Assembly (NCBI GenBank): GCA_001510575.1
Contig: LNGK01000004.1
Location: 3,966,667 to 4,030,666 of the forward strand
Length of the DNA: 64,000 nt
Direction of reading: 5' to 3'
Source: Knoxdaviesia capensis
Lineage: Eukaryota; Ascomycota; Sordariomycetes; Microascales; Gondwanamycetaceae
Under the pieces are notes generated by a model. The model did no database searches. It saw only the letters and a list, made by a program, of their open reading frames with translations, and was not told where the DNA came from. Positions 45,717-58,335 of this stretch are shown piece by piece. A program made the position numbers and the translations under genes. Numbering within the stretch: position 1 is the first letter of the stretch; each line of letters begins with the position of its first letter.

Positions 45717-48230
45717 ATGGCCGTAAGCCGGATCCAGCGGGCGTTTGCGGCCCCGAAAAAGGGAGAGACGTTCGAGTTGAGAGCCGGCCTCGTGTCCCAG
45801 TATGCGTGGGAGCGGAAAGAGTCGATTCAGAAGACCATCATGGCCATGACGCTGGGGAAGGATGTGTCGGCGCTGTTTCCCGATGTGCTGAAGAACATCG
45901 CCACTGGTGATCTTGACCAGAAGAAGCTCGTGTATCTATACTTGATGTAAGTTTCCATCTTGTGGTTCCATGCACTTGCCCCTATGTTTGCCCACCTGTC
46001 CTTTTGGATCCTGCGCTCTCGGAAACTTACCAGATTATCTCGACTTGTTATAGGAACTACGCCAAGTCACATCCCGACCTCTGCATTCTCGCTGTCAACA
46101 CATTCGTTCAAGACTCCGAGGACCCGAACCCACTGATAAGAGCACTTGCCATTCGAACAATGGGATGTATCCGGGTCGACAAGATGGTGGATTACATGGA
46201 AGAACCGCTGCGGAAAACATTACGAGACGAATCGCCTTACGTGCGCAAGACGGCTGCCATTTGCGTGGCCAAGCTGTTTGATCTGAACCCGAATATGTGC
46301 ATAGAAAACGGCTTCCTCGAGATCCTGAAAGAGCTGATTGGTGATCCCAACCCGATGGTGGTGGCCAATTCGGTGCAGGCTCTTGCGGAAATCACCGAGA
46401 CCGCGCCCGAGACCCACGCCCTGGTCGTCACCGCTGCGACACTGAAGAAGCTCTTGATGGCCCTTAATGAGTGCACTGAATGGGGCCGTGTGACGATCTT
46501 AACCACGCTGGCGGACTACCCGGCCACCGATGTGAAGGAGTCGGAGCACATCTGCGAGCGTGTGGCTCCCCAGTTCCAGCACGTTAACCCGAGTGTTGTC
46601 CTGTCAGCTGTCAAGGTGGTGTTCATTCACATGCGCGCAATCAGCCCCGACCTTGTTCGGCAATACCTCAAAAAGATGGCGCCGCCCCTAGGTAAGAACT
46701 GCCGATTAGAGAGTCCTGTGTCCGTTCACCCAACTGACATATGTGCCTTTTCCGTGTTCTTTAGTGACCCTCGTTGCCTCTGCACCCGAGGTGCAGTATG
46801 TGGCCCTGCGAAACATCGACCTCCTCCTGCAAGCCAAGCCCGATATCCTTAGCAAGGAACTCCGTGTTTTCTTTTGCAAGTACAACGACCCGCCCTACGT
46901 CAAGCTCCAGAAACTCGAGATCATGGTGCGGATAGCAAACGAGCGCAACTTCGACCAGCTCCTGGCTGAGTTGAAGGAGTACGCCCTCGAAGTCGACATG
47001 GATTTTGTCCGGAGAGCCGTCAAGGCGATCGGCCAGGTTGCGATCAAGATTGAGAGCGCAAGCGAGAAGTGCGTCAACGCGCTGATGGACCTCATTTCCA
47101 CCAAGGTCAACTATGTTGTGCAGGAGGGAGTCGTTGTCATCAAGGATATCCTGCGCAAGTACCCCGGCTACGAGGGTGTGATCCCCACGCTGTGCCAGCA
47201 CATTGACGAGCTCGACGAGGCCAATGCTCGTGGTTCTCTGATTTGGATTGTGGGCGAGTATGCCGAGAAGATCAACAACGCGGACGATATCCTTGAGTCG
47301 TTTGTCGATGGCTTTATGGAGGAGTTCACTCAGGTATGTCTCACTTTCTTCGCCACTATCTATTCCCCCTGTCTGTTCACTGTACTGACTAACCATCACT
47401 GATGATAGACGCAACTTCAAATCCTCACCGCCATCGTGAAGCTATTCCTCAAGAAGCCGGGCAAGAACCAAGCCCTGGTGCAGAAGGTTCTGCAGTCGGC
47501 AACAGTCGAGAACGACAACCCCGATATTCGTGATCGCGCCTACATCTACTGGCGTCTTCTGTCTGGCGATCTGGATGTGGCAAAGGTAAGGAAGATACCT
47601 GGCACTGATACTATACCGTCGTCTTCAAACCCCTGTCTAACTCTTCTCATTTGCAAATAGAACATTGTTCTTTCTCAGAAGCCCGCCATTACCACCACGA
47701 TGACCAGCCTGCCGCCGGCACTTCTGGAGCAGCTCCTGGGAGAGCTCTCGACACTGGCCTCGGTCTACCACAAGCCCCCGGAGTCGTTCGTTGGCAAGGG
47801 CCGGTTCGGCGCGGACGAGATCCAGCGCGCGGCCATCCAGGAGCAGCGCCAGAACGCGGTCGAGAACCCGATTGCCGCAAACGGTGGCGCCACGCCCCAG
47901 AACAACATCGAGAACCTGCTGGATATCGACTTCGATGGCGCTGCTCCCGCGTCGCAGGACGCGCCCGACCGCGTTACCAGCCCCGGCGCAGCTGGTGGCA
48001 TGGCCGATATGATGGGATTGTTCGATGCTCCGGCCGCCCCCTCTGGCAGCAGTGCACCGGGAGGATCTAGCAACGCGGATATCCTGAATGGATTCGCCTC
48101 ACTGGATCTCTCTGCTGGCATGTCCGCACAGGCTCCTCCCCCAGCGTCCATGCAGCTTCATCTGCAGCAAGGTGGTGCGTCTAACAACAAGCCAAACAAC
48201 GATGGAGAGGATCTGTTAGGCTTGTTTTAA
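45717..48230 (+). CDS. apl2: AP-1 clathrin adaptor complex, large subunit beta-1
   Basis: Five exons (45717..45946, 46054..46691, 46765..47333, 47409..47585, 47661..48230) give 727 residues, normal for fungal AP-1 beta. The adaptin trunk of HEAT/armadillo repeats is complete: QKKLVYLYLMNYAKSHPDL, PLIRALAIRTMGCIRV, LRDESPYVRKTAAICVAKL, and LEILKELIGDPNPMVVANSV. The hinge is rich in Ala, Ser, Gly and Pro and carries LLDIDFDG and the C-terminal DLLGLF, which are clathrin-box-like and adaptor-type acidic/leucine motifs. A separate ear domain is not obvious, as in other fungal Apl2 proteins. AP-1 works at the trans-Golgi and endosomes. Confidence 0.95.
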
Positions 48231-48796
48231 ACAGCAATCTTAGCGAAAGACACTTTTTTGATACCAGGAGAATTAGAGGCAGGGTGAAGTGGTTGTGTGT
48301 ATCTGAGCATGTGTCTCCTAGAATTTGGGTTTCATAACAAGCTTTTTCTTTTTTTCCATCTTTTCAATCATGTTTTCTGGAACGGCGAGGTTGGGCTGCT
48401 TTGTCATTCTTTCTTCATTACATTGCGAATGTGTTTGGTGTTGTCCACATGTTGTTTGAAAAGCAAATCTCCTTTTGTCCTCCATGTCCCCCCTTTCTTA
48501 TCGTCCGAAGCCTGGCACAAAGGCCTACAAAAAAACTCATTTTTGACTTTTTAATTTCCTGTCCTTGCTGTGTATCCTAGAGACAGCAAAGAGCCAAAGT
48601 CTGTGTTTTTGTATGGTGGAGGGGGGGGGGTATCTATTTGTGAGAAGCATACTGAAACTCAGACACAACCAGCCTGTCCCTGGACTTGGCTCAGTCAGCT
48701 CAGGCAGTCTCCGAGTGATGATGTACCCGGATGTTCCGTTCCACCTTTTGGCGCCTTCATCGATCCTCATGGGTCAGTCGTTATATATAGAGTATG

Positions 48797-48841
<45 letters not shown>

Positions 48842-48852
48842 ATTCCCGCCGT
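48231..48852. other. Convergent 3' region between apl2 and bol2
   Basis: 622 bp between facing stop codons. T-rich, with a G9 run near 48622 and a TG microsatellite at its end. No gene seen. Confidence 0.4.
48801..48840. repeat. (TG)20 microsatellite
   Basis: Twenty uninterrupted TG units ending 12 bp from the bol2 stop codon, so within that gene's 3' UTR (read as CA on the transcript). Confidence 0.97.
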
Positions 48853-49318
48853 TCATTCAACCATGGCGTCCGGCCCCGCAGCGGCGGCGGCGGCTTGATC
48901 GCGTTCCCACTCGGCGGGGGTCTGGCACTTGGCGGTCCAGGCGTGGATGCGGGCGATTTCGTCCTTGAGGGCGCTGTTGACAAGGCGGTGGCGCTTCAGC
49001 GAGTTGAGGCCGGTGAACTGGGGGCTGACGATGAGGGTGGTGAACGATTGGCCGCAGCCGCCTTAACAAGCCAGAGAGAGTTTCTAGTTAGTTGTTGAAG
49101 AACAGTTGAAGGGGGTGAGCGAGGTGGGTGGTAGAAAAGCCCCCCTGCGGTTTAACGCGATGCGGGTGCGGGTGCGGGGGAGGGGCAGGATGGGGTAGGG
49201 GTCTCTTCTTTTTGGATTTGTTTGTACCTGAAGTGTCGGTCACATCAACGTGCACGGCTTGCAGACGCTGTGTCAGGGCGTCTTTGACGAACGCTTCGGA
49301 AATCACCTGGTCAGACAT
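48853..49318 (-). CDS. bol2: BolA-like protein 2 (Fra2/Bol2 type)
   Basis: Two exons (49318..49228, 49061..48853) give 99 residues; donor GTACAA, acceptor AAG. The N-terminal helix MSDQVISEAFVKDALTQRL and the beta strand before the intron match BolA proteins. The second exon starts with GGCGQSF, placing Cys33 as in the cytosolic Bol2/Fra2 group, and has the invariant His55 in LKRHRLVN. These two residues ligate a shared [2Fe-2S] cluster with monothiol glutaredoxin (Grx3/4) in iron sensing. The C-terminus is an Ala-rich tail. The acceptor without a pyrimidine tract is weak but is the only one keeping the fold. Confidence 0.88.
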
Positions 49319-49748
49319 TGTGGCGGGACGTCCTGTGCTGAAGCGTAAAGAAAAGGGGAGGGAGATTGTGGTGCTTGCGTTGTGTGTCCTTGTCTCGTGC
49401 CTGTATTAGGAAGCAAGAACGGGGAAGAAGGGGAGAAAAGAAACACGAGTTTGGGGCTTGAAAGATTGGCGATGAAATGCAAGATTCGATTAGATTGATT
49501 AGATAAGCCTGTGCACGAATTGTGCAGCTTAGGGTTTGCGCAGGCTTTGGCATTTATGCATGGCCGCCACACTTTGAAGGTTCAGCCACAGTTGGAGACC
49601 CAAAGCTTGCCAGAGCTCCGGTTGCTGTTTGGATAGCTTCGGAACTCACAACCTTTGGCAACCCATTCCGTTTAGCACAAATCACCAAGATACACTAATT
49701 TTGCCTACGGGGACTTGTCAATTGCTTAACACTGGTGCTTGCTCTCAA
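49319..49748. promoter_or_regulatory. Divergent bol2/NIF3-like promoter
   Basis: 430 bp between starts, with a telobox TTAGGGTTT at 49529-49537. An in-frame ATG at 49629 upstream of the NIF3-like start lies here and is probably not used. Confidence 0.38.
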
Positions 49749-50934
49749 ATGAACTGCATATCCCGGACTTTGACCCGGTTCGCTGCTCAACACCCGGCTT
49801 CGTTGTTCCACTCTCGTCCAATCCTGACGTCTCCAGCTGCACGGATCCGGAGATCCAATCTCAGCATCACTAACAGAACCATGTCTTCTTCATCTACGCT
49901 CCCCAGAAACACGGTGTCATGCCAGTCGCCGCTGTTCACGCAGCAGGTCGTGGCGGCCATGCGCGAGCAGTAAGCCAAATCATCATCCTGGGTTGGACCC
50001 GCTACTGAGAGTCCTGGACATTAACACAACGCACTGATTAGCTTCCCCGAAGAACTTGCAGACCGCTCCTGGGATAATGTTGGTCTGTTGCTGGACAACG
50101 TGCAAGTCGCCGGAGAGGCCGATGCGCGGCGTCCGGTTGTGATGATTACCAACGACCTCACGTATGTTGTGGCCGAGGAGGCCATCAGCAAAAACGCCTC
50201 GGTCATCGTGACCTACCGTATGCACTGAACCACCCCCAGCTGTTTGGTGCAGTTCAAGCCGGCTAACAACTCTGCGGCTAGATCCAATCATCTTCAGGGG
50301 CCTCAAGTCGCTGACCTGCAGCGATCCCCAACAAGCCACGCTGCTGCGGCTTGCCAGCAAGGGCATCGCTGTGTACTCGCCGCACACCGCCCTCGACGCC
50401 GCGCGAGAGGGCATCAACACGTGGCTGCTCAAGTCGGCCATTGGGGCCCGGGCCACCGACGCCCGCCCGCTGAAGCCGATCGCCGCGCTCCCCGCCGGCA
50501 TCACCTACGGCGGCTACGGCGCCACCGCGACCTCCGACGCACCCGTCCCCGTGGCCCGCATCATCAAGCAGCTCGCCACCGCGCTCGGCGGGTTCCGCTA
50601 CCTCAGCGTCGCGGTCCCGGAGGGGGCTAGCCTCGCCACAGCTGCCGTGACCGAAGTCGCCGTGTGTGCCGGGTCCGGCAGCGATGTGCTGCGCGGCAGC
50701 CCCGCGGGCCTGTGGATCACCGGCGAGATGAGTCACCACGATGCGCTGCGCGCTGTGCAGGACGGCAAGATTGTGGTTACGACGTTCCACAGTAACACTG
50801 AGCGGCGGTTCTTGGACCTGGAGCTGCGGCCGAAGCTGCTGCAAACGCTGCAGAAGACGGTGCCGGGCGTGGAGGTCTATGTTAGCGAGACGGATCGGGA
50901 TCCGTTCACTATTATCGATGTTGATAGCCTATAG
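49749..50934 (+). CDS. NIF3 family protein (Ngg1-interacting factor 3-like)
   Basis: Three exons (49749..49969, 50042..50217, 50282..50934) give 349 residues from the ATG at 49749. From that start the N-terminus (MNCISRTLTRFAAQHPASL) is basic and hydroxylated, like a mitochondrial presequence; an internal start at MSSSSTLPRN would give a cytosolic form. The NIF3 fold is complete: FPEELADRSWDNVGLLLD, VVMITNDLT, ASVIVTYHPIIFRGLKSLT with the metal-ligand His, and the second half (GLWITGEMSHHDALRA; TTFHSNTERRFL). NIF3 proteins are dinuclear-metal proteins of uncertain enzymatic role, conserved in all domains of life. The three exons join cleanly. Dual targeting is an inference. Confidence 0.9.
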
Positions 50935-51123
50935 TCTATATATGGAGGGAGATCCACGCAGGCGCAGAAGACTGTAGTATAAGAAACCAAAAAGAAGCTA
51001 TCATGCTATTATATATCGTGGGTATCATTAAAATTATCAGCAGGGAAAGGGAGGAAGAGCCCCCTGCAAATCAGATGCTTCTCCATCGTCAACACAATCC
51101 CTCGTTCATCTACTGTTGTTCGA
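50935..51123. other. Convergent 3' region between the NIF3-like gene and vps51
   Basis: 189 bp between facing stops with A/T-rich stretches (51005-51050) suitable for 3' ends on both strands. Confidence 0.4.
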
Positions 51124-52088
51124 CTACTCGGAGCCGCTCTCGCTCTCGCTCTCACTCCCGCTCTCCTCTTCCTCGCCATCATCCTCCGCGCCTCGGACAA
51201 TCGCGTCGCCCTCATCGAGGATCCGCTGGACATCATCGCCGCCAACGCCCTTCAGCTTCCACTGCATGAGCAATTGTCGCGGCAGCATCCACGCAGCATG
51301 AGCCTCGTCAGTCCGGCCGGCGCTGACCAGCGACCGGAGGCGGTCGGGGGTGGCCAGCACATCGGCAGCCACGTCGCGGGCTCGTTGCGCCTTGGCGGCG
51401 GCGCTCCCGGGCGCGGGCAGGGACTGGCGGAGGGACTCTTGGATGGCGGAGGCGTGTTCGTAGATCTGGGCGATCTTGGGGTCGAGGAGCGAGGCGGCGG
51501 GGCTGAGGGGGTCCATGTTGGCACGCATCTGGATGGGAAGCAACAGAATGGTAAGACAGAGCAAATACACATAGATAATACCAGGGGAGGCCATACCTTC
51601 CGGATAGTCTCGGTAGCCGCGATCAGCTTGTTGTAGTTGTCGTACACCAGCGCCTTCTTCTCGGCGTCCAGCGCCCGCACTTCGCCCAGCAGGCGCGTGT
51701 AGATGCGCAGCAGGTCCTGCAGGCCGTTCTCGGCCATGATGCGCTGCACGTACGCCTGCACCTCGAAATCCGGGCCGTCGAGCTCGCTCAGCGGGATCTC
51801 CGAGTGGCCGGCGCCGGCGTCGGCCGGCGCAGCCCCGTGCGGCTGGGCCGCGGGCGACGCGGCGCGCCGGAGGTTGTAGTACTCGCGCAGGGCGGCGCGG
51901 TTATTCCGCTTCGCCGGGGCGCCTGCTGCGGCAGCCCCAGACACCACGCCGGGCTTGGGGCTGGCGGTGGCCGATCGCGGCGGCAGGTCGAGGCTGGTGC
52001 GGCTGGACGGCGTCGGCGACGGGATGGCAGTTGAGATGCGCCGCGGGAAGGGGGACGAGCCCTCTCGGGGGGAGGCGATGGTCGACAT
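51124..52088 (-). CDS. vps51: Vps51, GARP/EARP tethering complex subunit
   Basis: Two exons (52088..51597, 51528..51124; donor GTATGG, acceptor CCAG) give 298 residues. After a Ser/Pro/Ala-rich N-terminus comes the Vps51 coiled-coil core, with REYYNLRRA, LDGPDFEVQAYVQRIMAENGL, and LVYDNYNKLIAATETIRKMR followed by ANMDPLSP; the intron falls exactly between IRK and MRANMD. The C-terminus is an acidic/Ser tail (Glu and Ser-Glu repeats). Vps51 binds the SNARE Tlg1 and, with Vps52-54, tethers endosome-derived vesicles at the trans-Golgi. Fungal Vps51 proteins are short like this one. Confidence 0.92.
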
Positions 52089-52628
52089 GGCTGACTAGTT
52101 GTGAGGGAGAGACGGTCTAAGTTGATTGGGCGCGAAGTGAGAGTGTGTGGGATTTCGAGATCGGGCGCTCGTTATGAGTTCAGGAGCGAAGTTGGAAATG
52201 TCGTCAGTTGGCAATTGACCACATACAGAAACAAAGACACAGTTCAAGCCACAGTTTTGGGGGTGGTTTGCCAGTTGTGGCGTTTAGGCGTCGATTTTGG
52301 GCCAGGCGGTATGAACAGCGCTGGGTTACGGAACTCCAGCACTCTTAGGAGTGATTTCTTTAGGTCTTACGCCCCTGTAGCTCGGCCAGCTTTAGCGGCC
52401 ATTCCCCTAAACTCAGCCCCCAAGACAAGATTTCAAAAGATGGTTTAAAAATCCACAGGGAAGGAACTTCAACGACAACCCTCTCGATGGCTCCTTCCTC
52501 ACCAGATACAATCCTCTCCTTCCTAACCCCAACATCTTTCTCTTTCTTCCAACTTTTTCCCCTCATCTCTTCTTCATCCATCTCATCTCCTCCATTCTTA
52601 ACTTCCATCCCCAATCAAAGCTTCAACC
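52089..52628. promoter_or_regulatory. Divergent vps51/rmi1 promoter
   Basis: 540 bp between starts; pyrimidine-rich just upstream of rmi1 (52490-52620). No other gene seen. Confidence 0.4.
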
Positions 52629-53390
52629 ATGGATCTCGTCCCATCAGTCCGTGCTTCTCTGCAAGCACAATCCATCCCTCCACCAACCGTGCCGTGGCTG
52701 ACAGCCTTCATCACTGCGCAAAGAAGCCAGAACCCGGGAGTAACACCAGCTGCGCTCACGGCGGCCGCACGCGCGCGCATCCTCGGCGCCGACCTCGCAG
52801 CCGCCGCGTTTCTCGACGGCAGCACCATCGCCACGCTGCCGCCCGCCGCCACCGCCACCAACGTCGAGGAGTTTCGTCTGCCGCACGACGTGGCCGTGCA
52901 GGTGCTCGACGTGGAGAATCTGTCGGCGAGTCGCTGGGACGCTCTGGAGGAGATCGAGGCGGTTGAGCGCGGCGAGCGCACGCGCGGCCGCGAGATTGTG
53001 CGCGTGCCGACCGTGGCTGCCGACGACGACGACGACGACGGGAACCCGTCGCAGCCGCCTGGGAGCACAACCGCCCAGCCGGCCGTTGCGGCCGCTGCTG
53101 CTGGGTTGGGCCTCGCCGGCGCGAATGCTACCCACCGGCTGATGCTACAGGACCGGAAGGGCACGTTGGTGTTTGGGCTGGAGCTCCGCCGGATCCCCGC
53201 TATCGGTGTGGGCCGGACGACCATTGGGGAGAAGATCATCCTCCGAAAGGGCATTGTTATAGCCAGGGGCACCGTGCTTCTGGAACCGTCGTCCTGTGTT
53301 CTTCTCGGTGGTGGAATCCAAGACATGCACAAACAATGGCTTGAAACACGGAAAGCACGACTACGTCAAGTCATTGATGCACCAAGATGA
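52629..53390 (+). CDS. rmi1: Rmi1, RecQ-mediated genome instability protein 1
   Basis: An intronless frame of 253 residues starting at AACCATGG. The N-terminal helical part (PTVPWLTAFITAQRS) and the OB-fold with HRLMLQDRKGTLVFGLELRR, IPAIGVGRTTIGEKIILRKG and a final VLLEPSSCVLLGGGIQ strand are diagnostic of Rmi1. Rmi1 joins Sgs1/BLM helicase and topoisomerase III to dissolve recombination intermediates. An acidic loop (six consecutive Asp, ~residues 132-140) and an Ala-rich segment interrupt the OB-fold region. Length is as for other fungal Rmi1 proteins. Confidence 0.9.
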   Translation: MDLVPSVRASLQAQSIPPPTVPWLTAFITAQRSQNPGVTPAALTAAARARILGADLAAAAFLDGSTIATLPPAATATNVEEFRLPHDVAVQVLDVENLSASRWDALEEIEAVERGERTRGREIVRVPTVAADDDDDDGNPSQPPGSTTAQPAVAAAAAGLGLAGANATHRLMLQDRKGTLVFGLELRRIPAIGVGRTTIGEKIILRKGIVIARGTVLLEPSSCVLLGGGIQDMHKQWLETRKARLRQVIDAPR

Positions 53391-53557
53391 GAGAGAAGCT
53401 CCATATCCTGCTGAAAGAAAAAGGTTGCTTCAATATCCCGCGGGAGTTTGTCCTGACTGGTCAGTTCATTTAATTCATACAGAATCGTGTCTCATATGCA
53501 AATAAGCAAGTATATCAACCTAAACGGCTGTATTTTCCCTCCTCCCAAAACTCATAT

Positions 53558-56500
53558 TTAACCTCGAGCTCCAGCAACTGCGTTGCTCAACGCGTCCCAA
53601 CCAACCGGCGCCCACGGCGCAAACATGATGGCTCTCTGAGCGTCTCCGGCCCTCCGAGACACCGCATACGCACGGGCTATGTCCTCCGCACCAAGATCTC
53701 CCCGAGGAGAGACCGATTCGAGCGCGGCCGTCAGAGCCATGTCTGCCGCATACTGGCTCTTGCTGTGCTCGGCCAGGGCAGTCCAGCCGTGAGGGAGATG
53801 GGGGAACAGCAGGATGTCGGTCTGGATCTGGCCCAGGAGATCGGCCTTGTTGCTGTTGGGTCGGATGGCCTCGATCGCCCGCAGAACCTCGCTGATCTGA
53901 CGATGTTCTGCCACCGTCACAGCATCGCTCGTGCGCAGACCCTGTAGCTCGGATGCAACAGCATCGATGCTCTCCTCGTCATTGTCCAGGAGTGCAACAA
54001 CTCCCAGCAGGAGGACTGACCGGACATGGTTAGGGTGCTTCTCAATGATTTCGAATAGTCCATCACGGGCCTTCTCACGCTGCTCATCCGAGCCCGCCGC
54101 CCACAGAACCTGGGCAAGAAGGCACATGGCATCCGGCCGGCCATTGGTTTCCTCCAGAGCCGCCTCAAAGAAAACCACCGCGTCCGCATATGCGGTGTTG
54201 CGGTAGTGCGCCAGACCAACGGTCAGATGCGCCGATAGACGTGCTCGGCCCCGCTGCTCTGCTGACAGTTCGCTCTCAGACTCCTCGTTTGTCAGATCAA
54301 TAGCCATCTCACCACACTCGATCGCCTGGTCATAGTCTCCGTTGGCCAGATATGCTCGCGCCAGATCAGCTTTAGCCAGAGCAAAGCGCGTCAACGACGC
54401 GGCCGACTCCGTTTCTTCGAAATCAGCTTCCAGGTCAGCGCACAGCTCCTCGAGAGTCTTCGACGTAACCGAGTGGTCGTCAACGCGTTCCTGGAACAGT
54501 GTCAGCAGATGTTTATAAGCAATGGCCGATGGATCGAGGGTAACCGCCTGATTCAGTGCAAACAACGGCTGCACAAACGATGCAGATGCTGCCGCGGCAG
54601 CAGCGGAAGAACCCTTGGCCAATTCGACTCCGGAGAGAACGTTATCGAACACCGATGCCGCGTATTGCTGGCGGATTGGAAGAGACGAGGCATCGGATAT
54701 CTCCATCGCATGTGTGAGCAGCGAATGAGACTCGGCATTGTCTCCAAGCATACGCGCAACGTATGACTGTCCCAACCAGGCATGTGCATAATCAGGGTCG
54801 TTTGACTGGGCACGGGTAAATGCTTCATTCGCGAGCTTCACGTCCTGCTGGAGCAGCGCCAGCGCGCCGAGGTTGGCCCATACCGCCGAGTTGCGCTCGT
54901 TGATGTGCAGACTGCGCACGAAAGCATGCTGGGCTACCCCCGGGTTGATGTGGCTGGTAACAACGCCCAACGAGTTCCAGAAGTCGGGGTTCTTGGCTTC
55001 CAGTTCAATGGCTCGCTTGAACGCCCGAACCGCAGTATTGAGGAATCGGGTTGTCTTCGAAGGCTTTTTGGTATCGGTCTCCTCTGGGTGCGGCAGACTC
55101 TCGTGGGCCTGACACTCTGCCCACCCAAGGTTGTAGTAGGCAACCGCCTGGGCGTGGATATCTTCGGCAGACACATGGATGGCATGTTTATGGCAGAGGA
55201 TCGTGGCAAGCAGTGCACTCTTCAGCTCGTCGGAGATCTTGGAGGCGGTAATGTTCGGTTGTGATAAAGTCTCAGCATCGACTTTGTCCAGGTCAGAGAA
55301 CAAAGCACTTGCTTGGGCGGGAATCAGGCTCAACATTGAAGTGACATGCTCGATGGGGTATTCCGGGGACTCAGATGACTGTCTAACGACGGAGAAAATC
55401 GAGCAGGCATCTCCCAGGGACTTCCAGAAGTTGAATGTATCAGCGACCTTGGTGGCGCCGGATTCCGACGATGAACGCGCAAACTCGATGGCTTCGGCCG
55501 CCAGCGACCGCGCCTGTCTGAAGAGCCCCTTGTCAATGCTATCGAATGCGCCGTCGATAATGGTCTGCATCAATGACAGCGACACGCCGTCCTCGCCCGG
55601 GTGGGTCTCGATGATCGAGCGATACAGCTGCATGGCTTCCTCATACTGGCCCAACTCGCGTTTGATATTGGCCAGAATGTAGTCAGTGAACCATGTATCA
55701 CCCAGGGCTTCATGTGCTTCGGGAGACAGCTTGGAGACGGCCAGGTCTTTGGCGTGCATTACGGCCTTTGTGGCAGCTATATACCGGCCGGAGCCAAAGT
55801 AACTCTCGCCCAAAGACACCCACGAATGATAGTCTTCCGGAGAGATCCGCAGCGCCGCCTGGAAGGACACAATGGCTTCGCGGTACTCCTGCTTGTTCAT
55901 GGCGGCGATTCCCAGCGCGGCAAACGGCCACGAGATTCCCTTGCGCTTGGATCCGGGCGGGGGCCGCACGCGGCCGGATTCCACCACGCGCTTAGCCACC
56001 AACTCGACGCGATCCCAGTCGGCGTCGTCCGCAAAAGATCGCGCAAGTCTCTCGGCGGCCTCGACCTCACCGGGCGACAGTTCAACGGCTTTCTGAAAGC
56101 ACTTCCGCGCCCGGCGCAAGTCGTTGGCATAGTCGGCATAGAAGAGGCCAAGGCTCGTGTACGCGGGAGCGAAGTTCAACTCCAGTTTCAGGCAGGCTAG
56201 GAAATACGAGTATGCGCCCGTGCGGCTTTTGCGCGCAGTGCGGGAGGTGTCGGCCTTCCACAGACACTGGCCGATGCGGTACAGCGTCTGCGCCAGCAGG
56301 TCCTTAGTTGCTGGGTTCGGTTTATCGCTTCGGCGGGCGCTCTTCTTGATCTCGGCCTCCAGTTCGGGGACGCACGCCTCGAGCTCCGCGCGAGCGACCT
56401 CGAAGTCTCCCGTCAAGGCTTTCACCCACGCAGCCTCAGCACGCACACGGATGTTCGTGGGATCGCGCTGCAGGGCGCGGGCGAAGAAATCTGCGGCCTT

Positions 56501-58071
56501 GGAATACTCCTCCTCCTCTTCGAAGATCATGCCGACGCCGATTAGGGACGGGGTAGATGAGGGGTCCCGGGCAAGCACGCTCTCGAAGAGGCCCAGCGCC
56601 TCGGGGTGGTTCCGCGGAGACTGGTAGTACACCAGGGCAGACGCCAGGTACACGTTGAAGCAGTCCCGGGTGTTCTCGAAGGCGTATCCAGATTTCGCGG
56701 ATTCGGCGGCAAGAAGGGCGCTGGCTGAGCGCATGAGTTCGACACAGCTCTCATACTCCTCAAGGTGCTGGTAGTACTCGGCCATCAGGCGGTACGCAAA
56801 CAGTGATTTCGATGTGGTGATGCTGTCTGTCATGATGGCGAGTCTGTCCTCCTCTGAGATCGGGACAACCAGGGTCGAAACGCCGCCGTCCTCATCTTCA
56901 TCGTCGGTTGATGACTCGTCTTCGTCGCCGGTGTTCGCGGTCTTGCCGTTATCGATGGCCTTCTTGTGTGAGGCTGCTGGGGCCGCCGGCGGCTCTTTGG
57001 GCCAAGGCGATATCGAACTCGTGATGAACGCCTGGATGACGCGGGCAAGATCGCTATCGGGAAAGAAGGAGCAGTACTGGCGCAGAATGCTGATGTCCCA
57101 CTCGACAATAGTGTTAAAATCGGTCCAGTCGACGGTGATATCCCACGCCAATTTGAACGGGTGCTTGATGACAACCATGTCGTTTGCCAGCTTCACCACG
57201 GTATCGCGCTCGGTGGCCTTCTGCGGGCCAGCTGCGGTGATGAGCAAGCGGTCATAGCAGTACTGCAGCAGCTTCTCCTCGTAGTTTCTGCGCACGTCGT
57301 CGTCGGTGGCCCAGACAATCATCTCGCGGTAGATATGCTCCAGCTTGCTCGCAGCGAACACCTCGCGCTTGACGTCCAGGGTGACGTTCTGCAGACGGGC
57401 GCCGATGCGGGTGCGGCGCTCGCCAATCATGGTGTTGATCTGCTTCTTCTCCTCGGCCTCGAAGATCTGCGCCATGGTGTCGTAGGTCTGGGCGGGGTGC
57501 GGCACCAGGCCCTCGATGGCGGGGTAGTACGAGGGGTCGGCCGGGTCGGGCACGCACACAGCCAGCGCGTCGGCGTACTGGGCGCGCAGCGGGGCCTTGA
57601 GGCGGGCGAAGTCGAGGAAGTTGGTGATGGCGTCGCGGGCCTTGGCGGTCTCGTTGGCGCCGGCGAAGAGCGCGGCGAGGCGGGCGGTCGCGGTGCGGTA
57701 GGCGGCCAGCTTGGCCGGGTCGGGGTAGTTCTCGTATATCTTGGTCAGGCCCTGCCAGGCCGGTACCATGGCGGGCTGGAGGAGGGTGGCGGCTTGGTAT
57801 GCGGCTTCGGCGTCGTTGGGGCGCTTCAGCTTCTCGAGGCTGAAGCCCAGGAAGATGTGGCTGGTGGTTGGAAGGGGGGTGAGATGTCAAGTTAGCAAGG
57901 CAAGAGGAAGGGGATGGGAGGTGATGGGAGGTAATGGGAGGGAAGAAACACTCACGCGTGATAGTTCTTGGGGTCATCTTTGATCAAGGCCTGGGCCTGA
58001 TCGTGAGCTTCGGAGAATTGGTTCTTCTTAATGGCCTCGCCGATAGCCTTTAACCGCGATTTCGAAGACAT
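53558..58071 (-). CDS. ski3: Ski3, TPR scaffold of the Ski complex
   Basis: Two exons (58071..57956, 57860..53558; donor GTGAGT, acceptor CCAG) give 1472 residues, the expected size. The N-terminus is MSSKSRLKAIGEAIKKNQFS and is followed across the intron by AHIFLGFSLEKLKRPNDAE, the first TPRs. TPR units recur along the protein, for example near NFAPAYTSLGLFYADYAND, YREAIVSFQAALRISPEDY and SVYANLGALALL-like segments in the middle. A Glu/Asp insert (~320-335) is low-complexity. Ski3 holds Ski2 helicase and Ski8 and passes RNA to the cytosolic exosome for 3'-5' decay and no-go/nonstop surveillance. Its start is only ~265 bp from the transposon's left end. Confidence 0.94.
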
Positions 58072-58335
58072 TGTGAAATTGGTGATCTGCGTAGCGTCCT
58101 CCTTCCCACGTGGTCTCGGCCCCCTCCCTATCTGTTCCTTTTTTTCCTGTAGATGAAGCGCAATGAACTTGAATTCAGTAGTTGGTCGCTAACGAAAGGG
58201 GTATGCTTGGGGAAGAAGAAAGTCAATGCGGAAATGCTTGTGGTTGTTGATGTATGAAGCTTTTAGTGATTCACTGTTGAAGTTTGTAGTTTAGTGGTGG
58301 GGGGAATGGAAGTTAGAAAAATGCGTACCCCACTA

